Shown here: positions 5,872-5,942 of the stretch, piece by piece
How the letters are laid out: each line of letters opens with the position of its first letter
How positions within the stretch are numbered: the first letter of the stretch is position 1
Assembly (NCBI GenBank): GCA_902773265.1
Contig: CACYDZ010000338.1
Coordinates: forward strand, 1 to 5,942
DNA length: 5,942 nucleotides
Source: an uncultured Ruminococcus sp.
GTDB taxonomy: Bacteria > Bacillota > Clostridia > Oscillospirales > Acutalibacteraceae
Direction of reading: 5' to 3'
Notes under the pieces: generated by a model
Database searches by the model: none
Seen by the model: the letters and a program-made list of their open reading frames with translations, nothing else
Told to the model about the DNA's origin: nothing
Translations under genes and position numbers: made by a program

Positions 5872-5942
5872 TTAAAAGTTTCGGTCAAGCCTTTTCAAAG
5901 GCTTGTGGGGTTCAGGGGCAAAGCCCCTGATGGGATTTTTAA
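5867..5942 (+). repeat. Interspersed hairpin repeat, copy C (cut by window edge)
   Basis: This copy starts with GACAATTAAAAGTTTCGGT (5867-5885), identical to the minus strand of copy B. It then has two strong hairpins: CAAGCCTTT/AAAGGCTTG (5886-5894 with 5897-5905, 2-nt loop) and TCAGGGGC/GCCCCTGA (5912-5919 with 5923-5930, 3-nt loop). The second hairpin corresponds to the AGGGGC/GCCCCT hairpin at the start of copy A. It runs off the window end. It points away from copy D, so the two copies are divergent upstream of pth. Confidence 0.85.

Noticed and set aside
5736..5942. CRISPR-like array suggested by several palindromes in a row
   Set aside because: The hairpins differ from each other, there are no regular direct repeats with equal spacers, and no cas genes are near.

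Overview
The window is a low-GC Bacillota segment. Gene content and style fit a gut or rumen Clostridia lineage of the Ruminococcus / Oscillospiraceae type. The clues are the pth-mfd gene pair, strong AGGAG-type ribosome sites, a Ser/Thr-rich membrane-anchored protein with a cohesin-like C-terminus, and a tiny signal-peptide/membrane-tail protein. The genus is an inference; no rRNA or other decisive marker is present.

All four supported genes lie on the minus strand, so the window reads right to left. At the right end (5716-5942) is a gene-free stretch packed with hairpin-forming repeats. Next come pth (5113-5715, TTG start) and mfd (1661-5098), only 14 nt apart and almost certainly one transcript. 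Pth recycles peptidyl-tRNA that drops off ribosomes. Mfd removes stalled RNA polymerase and recruits excision repair. The pairing is a classic housekeeping arrangement in Bacillota.

The 271-nt gap 1390-1660 holds a good promoter (TTTACT-17 nt-TATAAT with a TG extension) and another copy of the hairpin repeat. It implies a leader of about 200 nt for a second, two-gene unit. That unit is a 69-aa membrane microprotein (1180-1389) followed 21 nt later by a 334-aa surface protein (154-1158). The surface protein has an N-terminal anchor, a long Ser/Thr/Lys/Pro stalk and a cohesin-like domain. A 12-bp hairpin with a short U-rich tail (99-136) probably ends this transcript, followed by a further repeat copy at 1-87.

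The most unusual feature is a mosaic intergenic repeat family. Four copies or partial copies (1-87, 1428-1560, 5736-5780, 5867-5942) occur in alternating orientation and fill much of the larger intergenic spaces. Two inverted copies bracket the surface-protein unit. I see no CRISPR array, tRNA, rRNA, transposase or defence system, and no convincing new multi-gene system.
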